Shown piece after piece: positions 60,007-64,000 of a stretch of DNA of 64,000 bases; position 1 is the stretch's first letter, and each line of letters begins with the position of its first letter. Below the pieces are notes generated by a model, which saw nothing but the letters and a program-made list of their open reading frames with translations, was not told the origin of the DNA and ran no database searches. The stretch comes from Pseudalkalibacillus sp051842935 (lineage in GTDB: Bacteria; Bacillota; Bacilli; Bacillales; Fictibacillaceae). The stretch lies in the NCBI RefSeq assembly GCF_051842935.1, contig NZ_JBPXRR010000001.1, positions 2,480,001-2,544,000 on the forward strand, read 5' to 3'. A program made the position numbers and the translations under genes.

Positions 60007-60696
60007 CTACTCGTTCGTGACGTTAGTTTGTTTCGCGAGTTTCTCCTTGAGGAGGTCCAACTCTTCATCGAGCTTTGTTTTTTGAGTCATTTGTTTGAGT
60101 TCATCGTCAAGTGTTCGACTTGCGGTATTCAGATCTTCACTTGTTTCTGCTTCGGCTTCAAATCGTAGGACTTTCTCTTCCATACGTTTAAAGCCCTGTT
60201 TCGAGCCTTCACTGTTGTGCATCGACATGGAGCGATTGATGTTTGTTCTTGCCTTTGCCGATTGGGCTCGGGATTTTAACGAAGCTTTCTTCATTTCCAT
60301 GTCTCGGTATTCCGATTTCATTTCAGCTAACTTCGCTTTTAGATCTGCAGCGGTTTTGGATGCTTCTACATAGAGATGTTGTAACTGTTCTGCTTCTTGC
60401 TGCATACGGAGCTTATCTTCAAGAGCTCGTTTCGCAAGGTCTTCGTTCCCTTCTTGCAGCGCTTGTACCGCTTGCTCTTCACGCTTTTTGATCATACCTT
60501 CTGCTTCTTCCCACTTCAGCTTCAAAAGCTTTTCTTCGGCCATGATTTTGGCAGTCGCCTTTTCGGCTTCCTGGATGTCAGAACCCATCTCACGCAAATA
60601 TTGATCGACCATCTTAATCGGGTCCTCAGCCTTATCAATCAAGTTATTCAACTCAGAATGGACAACCGTTTTGACTCTTTTAAAAAGCTCGAACAC
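60007..60696 (-). CDS. pspA: Phage-shock protein A family (PspA/IM30)
   Basis: Peripheral membrane-stress protein, 229 residues, almost entirely coiled coil. The start is a GTG giving MFELFKRVKTVVHSELNNLIDKAEDPIKMVDQYLREM, the standard PspA N-terminus, with GGAGGGG 6 nt upstream. PspA binds stressed membrane and forms ESCRT-III-like assemblies. First gene of the operon with NfeD and flotillin; controlled by a SigW-type promoter. Confidence 0.93.
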   Translation of the reverse strand: MFELFKRVKTVVHSELNNLIDKAEDPIKMVDQYLREMGSDIQEAEKATAKIMAEEKLLKLKWEEAEGMIKKREEQAVQALQEGNEDLAKRALEDKLRMQQEAEQLQHLYVEASKTAADLKAKLAEMKSEYRDMEMKKASLKSRAQSAKARTNINRSMSMHNSEGSKQGFKRMEEKVLRFEAEAETSEDLNTASRTLDDELKQMTQKTKLDEELDLLKEKLAKQTNVTNE

Positions 60697-60760
60697 ATGA
60701 ATCCCCTCCATTTTTTTACTCATCATGTAATGAAATACTGAACTTATATTCATTATTTAT

Positions 60761-60786
60761 TACGGCTATAAATGTAAAAAGTTTCA
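60761..60786 (-). promoter_or_regulatory. SigW-type ECF promoter of pspA-yuaF-floT
   Basis: Minus strand TGAAAC, 16-bp spacer, CGTA: exact match to the B. subtilis SigW consensus, about 65 nt upstream of the pspA start. In B. subtilis both pspA and yuaFGI are SigW targets, which supports the call. Confidence 0.85.
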
Positions 60787-60805
60787 ATTATTTTCAAAAT
60801 ATTAT

Positions 60806-60842
60806 CATAAAAAAGAAGGTCGACGTTATTGTCGACCTTCCT
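60806..60842 (-). terminator. Terminator of the ger operon
   Basis: Stem AAGGTCGAC/GTCGACCTT, loop of six, T-run on the minus strand, immediately after gerC. Confidence 0.9.
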
Positions 60843-60843
60843 G

Positions 60844-61935
60844 TTATGCTGTCGTTCCTACTTCAAGGATTTGCATATCTACTTCCACTTTGATTGGTAT
60901 ATCAGGATACATATCGTCCCATTTTTTAATATCAAAACCTGTCGTTCGATTACGTAAAATACTTCCTAGCCCAAGTGGGTCGATATTGTGCTCTTGGAAA
61001 TCTTTGATCATTTTCAATGCTTCTGTTTCGTTGAATTTTTTGATCGTTTTTTCCATTTGCCTTAATTTATCAGGGGTCATTTCTAGAGATAATGTAGGAG
61101 CATCATTTATGATACCGGTCATCTTGATCTGGATTGTGAATTCCGGATTGTTTTTATCTCCTTCTAGAACATAACGAACCTTGGATCCTATACTTTCCAC
61201 CACAATGTAATTATTCTTAAACTTTACTTCTTGGGTGGCTTCCTTGAAATTTTCCTTCATCAACGTAAAGGTATAACTTTTATCATAGGGAACCTTGTAT
61301 ACGAATTTCCCATCGTCGAAGAACGCAATGCCATCTAGCTCAATTTCATCTCGATCATTCAATTTAATATAAGGAAGAAAACCATCTCTCCCTACCCCAA
61401 AATGGGTATACAGAAATTCATGCAAGTTCGTTCTCGGATAATTCGTGGCTGAATTTTGTTCAATTAATCCTGAAATGAATTTTCCCGTCGTTTCTTTCTT
61501 CGATTTACCTGCATTGAGGATTTCCTCCGTCTCACCTTGTGTGATGGCTAAGAAAATATTCCGTCCGATTCGGGGATCCCTTGCCATACTGTCGATAATG
61601 GTCCCTACTCCTTTTTTCGCCAATTCCTCACTGTAGAGAGCTACTTTCAGCGTCCCGACGGAAATCGGTTTGGAGGCTTTTGCTTGTAGCTTCGTATGGA
61701 TTTGTTTGGTGGAATGTGCTGTTGTCGTCAAGGTTTCTTCAGTCACACCGGTTCCTTCTTCCACTTTGGAAAAATGAGGAACTACAATTGTACCACGGAT
61801 TAAATCTCCATCTTCGTAATCATATCCAACGATCTGCACTAACGAAATATCCTCAATACTCTCTCGGGGTAAACACCCTGACAGAGGGAGAAGACAAGAA
61901 ATCATCAAGATCAAAAAGCCGAAGCGCTGTCTCAA
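60844..61935 (-). CDS. Germinant receptor lipoprotein, Ger(x)C family
   Basis: C subunit of a spore germinant receptor, lipid-anchored on the outer face of the inner spore membrane. 363 residues; signal peptide with lipobox LLPLSGC. Family blocks: VQIVGYDYEDGDLIRGTIVVPHF, GTLKVALYSEELAKKG, MARDPRIGRNIFLAIT, and the C-terminal domain ending FKNNYIVVESIGSKVRYVLEGDKNNPEFTIQIKMTG and NIDPLGLGSILRNRTTGFDIKKWDDMYPDI. Directly follows gerB. Confidence 0.95.
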   Translation of the reverse strand: MRQRFGFLILMISCLLPLSGCLPRESIEDISLVQIVGYDYEDGDLIRGTIVVPHFSKVEEGTGVTEETLTTTAHSTKQIHTKLQAKASKPISVGTLKVALYSEELAKKGVGTIIDSMARDPRIGRNIFLAITQGETEEILNAGKSKKETTGKFISGLIEQNSATNYPRTNLHEFLYTHFGVGRDGFLPYIKLNDRDEIELDGIAFFDDGKFVYKVPYDKSYTFTLMKENFKEATQEVKFKNNYIVVESIGSKVRYVLEGDKNNPEFTIQIKMTGIINDAPTLSLEMTPDKLRQMEKTIKKFNETEALKMIKDFQEHNIDPLGLGSILRNRTTGFDIKKWDDMYPDIPIKVEVDMQILEVGTTA

Positions 61936-61936
61936 T

Positions 61937-63040
61937 TCATTTCCCCCTCACTTTCAACACAATTTTTTGTAAGAGATACAAGAATGGAAGATAAACGGAT
62001 GTCAGATAAAAACCGGATTGGCCTAATATTGAATTCAACATATCAATTTCCGGTCGGTCCCGAAATACGCCACACGCGGCTACAACAACGATCATGTACG
62101 CCCAAATCACATAGGTCTGCTTGAATCGAAAGGTTCTCTTCAAGGTTCTACTCGCCGCCCATAGACTAAGACATATGTTTGGGAGCACAACAAACACATA
62201 GATAGCAATCCCTATATATTCGAATCGAGCAAGAAAGGGTAGCTCAATGATTTTCCATAACGAAATCGTAGCCCAAATAACATGAGTAATTTGATTTTCG
62301 CTATAGTAAACGAAAGAAGTTAGAGCGGTACCCAAATAGATAAATACAGCAAACAAAAATCCAAATTGCGCCCACTTATGAGATTCTAGGGGTCTTTTGA
62401 AAAAAGGGTAGTAAATCAGGATTAACTCAAAACCAATGTAGCTTAATGACATCGTCTGGGCTGCCTTCAACAATTCCATGAAACTATGATCAATGACAGG
62501 GAAGACATTTTGTACGTGTGAATATTGCAGCGGATAAAACTTTAATAGAAGCAAAGGCAAACCTAGGATGACACTAAAGAAACAAATACCGGTAACCGTC
62601 CGGAATCCTCCAGCTACGAAATAGTAGGCAACCCCAATAAATATGGTTGAAAAGATCCATACGTTCAACTGTGGAAAAATCCACAATTGAATCAACTCTG
62701 TGAACGTTCTTAAGACCGTAATACATAAAATGAGAAAGTATAGACTGAAAATCACATTTAACAGGCTGCCAAATACTTTTCCAAATAATGAATGGTGGAT
62801 GGTGACGATATCACCTTGTCCGTCTTTTAAAAGCTGATAGATGATCCAGATGAGAAAATGGACCCAAACGGCTCCGATAATAATCGAAATCCATGAATCA
62901 AATCCGGCATCCAATACGATATAGCGCTCAAAACCTAGAACGCCAATACCGATGATCATTGCATGCACGAGAAAGAAAGCCATCTGAGGCTGTACCATTA
63001 CATTCTCAGGTACCGATTGTGGAAGATTGATCTTATTCAT
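61937..63040 (-). CDS. Germinant receptor permease, GerB family
   Basis: B subunit of the germinant receptor, an APC-type spore permease, 367 residues with about ten hydrophobic helices. It starts MNKINLPQSVPENVMVQPQMAFFLVHAMIIGIGVLGFERYI, with AGAGGGAT upstream; 16 earlier codons are inside gerA and not used. Further landmarks: WIIYQLLKDGQGDIVTIHHSLFGKVFGSLLN and LSYIGFELILIYYPFFKRP. Overlaps gerA by 8 bp. Confidence 0.94.
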   Translation of the reverse strand: MNKINLPQSVPENVMVQPQMAFFLVHAMIIGIGVLGFERYIVLDAGFDSWISIIIGAVWVHFLIWIIYQLLKDGQGDIVTIHHSLFGKVFGSLLNVIFSLYFLILCITVLRTFTELIQLWIFPQLNVWIFSTIFIGVAYYFVAGGFRTVTGICFFSVILGLPLLLLKFYPLQYSHVQNVFPVIDHSFMELLKAAQTMSLSYIGFELILIYYPFFKRPLESHKWAQFGFLFAVFIYLGTALTSFVYYSENQITHVIWATISLWKIIELPFLARFEYIGIAIYVFVVLPNICLSLWAASRTLKRTFRFKQTYVIWAYMIVVVAACGVFRDRPEIDMLNSILGQSGFYLTSVYLPFLYLLQKIVLKVRGK

Positions 63041-64000
63041 CGATATCCCTCTTTTCATTCGCCCGATGCTTACTGAATCGGGCAGCATCCTGAGGTCTGG
63101 ATAGGAATGGACGGACAGTCTGCTTATTATATGGAAGACGGATGAAAGCGTCCTTCAAGTCACTGATGCGCATTGGATAAATCGGCGATAAGAATGGTCT
63201 GCCTAGGGATTGAAGACGGATCAAATGCCCTAAGAATAAAGCCATGACTAACCCAACTCCGATCAACCCCCACCACTGAGCCCCGATCAAAAATGGGAAT
63301 CGGATCAATCGGATTGAATTGGCAATTTGATAGACGGGTGTTGTGAAAGATGCCAAAGCTGCCAGGGCAACAATGATAAGTAAAACGTTACTTGTCAAGC
63401 CTGCCTCGACAGCTGCTGTCCCAATTACGATACCACCCACGATACCGATCGTTTGACCGACCTTTGTGGGTAATCGCGCCCCAGCTTCACGGAGCAATTC
63501 AATAGCAAGTTCTAATATGATGACCTCCAGTATGGGAGGAAAAGGAATATCAGCTCTGGAAGTGATAATCGTCGCCATCAAATCTTCTGGAATCATTTCA
63601 TGATGGTACGTTAAAATCGCTACATACAACGGAGTAGAAATAACCGAAAAAGCAACTGCAAATAATCGTAACAACCGTAAAGTAGAGGCTAGATGCCAGT
63701 TCAAAAAGTAGTCATCCGATGCGGAAAAGAATTCAACTAGTGTGGTTGGACACGTCAAAGCATGAGGAGAGCCATCAACCAAAATGACGATTTTCCCTTC
63801 TGCTAACGCGCCTGCCACCCGGTCCGGCCTTTCGGTATCCACGAACTGTGGGAAAGGTGAATTCGAATTGTCCGAGAGCATTTGGGCGATATAAGAACTG
63901 TCATTGATTTCATCAAATTCTATACCATCCAGTCGCTGCAGGACGGTATTGACGTTCTCCTGGTCTGCAATCCCATCTATGTAAAGCGTACAAATTCTTG
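63033..64000 (-). CDS. Germinant receptor subunit, GerA family (5' part outside window)
   Basis: A subunit of the germinant receptor. The frame is open to the window edge and includes LYIDGIADQENVNTVLQRLDGIEF, the conserved GerA start of the spore-outer domain; so the N-terminus lies beyond base 64000. Other blocks: VDTERPDRVAGALAEGKIVILVDGSPHALTCPTTLVEFF, LPFPPILEVIILELAIELLREAGARLPTKVGQTIGIVGGIVIG-type PFP/GarxP motifs, and the final MRISDLKDAFIRLP. Operon order gerA-gerB-gerC is standard. The germinant cannot be predicted. Confidence 0.95.
   Translation of the reverse strand, partial: RICTLYIDGIADQENVNTVLQRLDGIEFDEINDSSYIAQMLSDNSNSPFPQFVDTERPDRVAGALAEGKIVILVDGSPHALTCPTTLVEFFSASDDYFLNWHLASTLRLLRLFAVAFSVISTPLYVAILTYHHEMIPEDLMATIITSRADIPFPPILEVIILELAIELLREAGARLPTKVGQTIGIVGGIVIGTAAVEAGLTSNVLLIIVALAALASFTTPVYQIANSIRLIRFPFLIGAQWWGLIGVGLVMALFLGHLIRLQSLGRPFLSPIYPMRISDLKDAFIRLPYNKQTVRPFLSRPQDAARFSKHRANEKRDIDE

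Noticed and set aside
1..64000. CRISPR arrays, tRNA/rRNA genes, insertion sequences or prophage
   Set aside because: No spaced identical repeats, no tRNA cloverleaf landmarks, no transposase, integrase or phage structural genes were seen on either strand.

Overview
The window is chromosomal DNA of a low-to-moderate GC, endospore-forming member of the Bacillaceae. Sporulation and germination genes (yunB, two CotF-like coat proteins, a gerA-gerB-gerC operon), T-box-free but riboswitch-rich metabolism (one lysine and two SAM riboswitches), sufCDSUB, fadNAE, sigI-rsgI and a PspA/NfeD/flotillin operon all fit this. Gene order follows the yun-yur-yus region of Bacillus subtilis (yunBCDF, sufCDSUB, a YurZ-type protein, metNPQ, yusD/E/F/G, gcvH, yusI, fadNAE, proline dehydrogenase, coat proteins, yusU, yusO/yusP), so most of the window is conserved core. 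The species cannot be named from the sequence alone. I see no rRNA, tRNA, CRISPR array, prophage or insertion sequence.

Layout. 1-2.8 kb: 3' end of an ammonium transporter facing an NhaC-family transporter that carries a complete lysine riboswitch. 2.9-7.2 kb: yunB, yunC, yunD, yunF, a 27-residue membrane peptide and msrA, the last preceded by a SAM riboswitch. 7.8-9.3 kb: an AT-rich two-gene cassette whose larger product has the active-site layout of a proteasome beta subunit (Thr2, Asp18, Lys34, plus Asp379/Thr382) spread through a 431-residue chain; this is the most novel locus. 9.4-14.7 kb: Fe-S assembly operon sufCDSUB, with a repeat-rich 1-kb leader region. 15.8-18.8 kb: CMD-family protein and the SAM-riboswitch-controlled methionine importer metNPQ. 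19.3-26.9 kb: thioredoxin-like proteins, SCP2-like protein, sigI/rsgI, a PQQ-type sugar dehydrogenase lipoprotein coupled to yusF, yusG, gcvH, yusI and a LysE exporter. 27-34.2 kb: fatty-acid beta-oxidation operon fadNAE with a perfect FadR operator, a DinB-family protein and proline dehydrogenase.

34.5-41.8 kb: XRE regulator, paired coat proteins, YusU, a GAF-GAF two-component system with a four-cysteine cluster, an FMN reductase, CopC/CopD and a hydrolase. 41.9-45.5 kb: a self-contained cell-surface module: ECF sigma factor, zinc-type anti-sigma factor, a duplicated histidine-rich surface protein with a sortase-like C-terminus, and its own lipoprotein-type class F sortase. A shared motif (GTGATCCG-N15-CGT) precedes both the sigma gene and the surface-protein gene. 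45.7-57.8 kb: PAP2 phosphatase, MFS exporter with MarR regulator, CBS protein, HD-GYP protein, cardiolipin synthase, L,D-transpeptidase-like lipoprotein, an orphan OppB-type permease next to a stand-alone SgrR DNA-binding domain, and an aldehyde dehydrogenase. 57.9-60.8 kb: pspA-yuaF-floT membrane-stress operon with a textbook SigW-type promoter. 60.8-64 kb: germinant receptor operon, its first gene running off the window end.

Four families of interspersed or tandem non-coding repeats are present (two dispersed families with two copies each, a 4 x 21-bp tandem repeat, and duplications upstream of sufC). Where the first possible start codon was implausible, starts were moved to the codon with a properly spaced ribosome-binding site.
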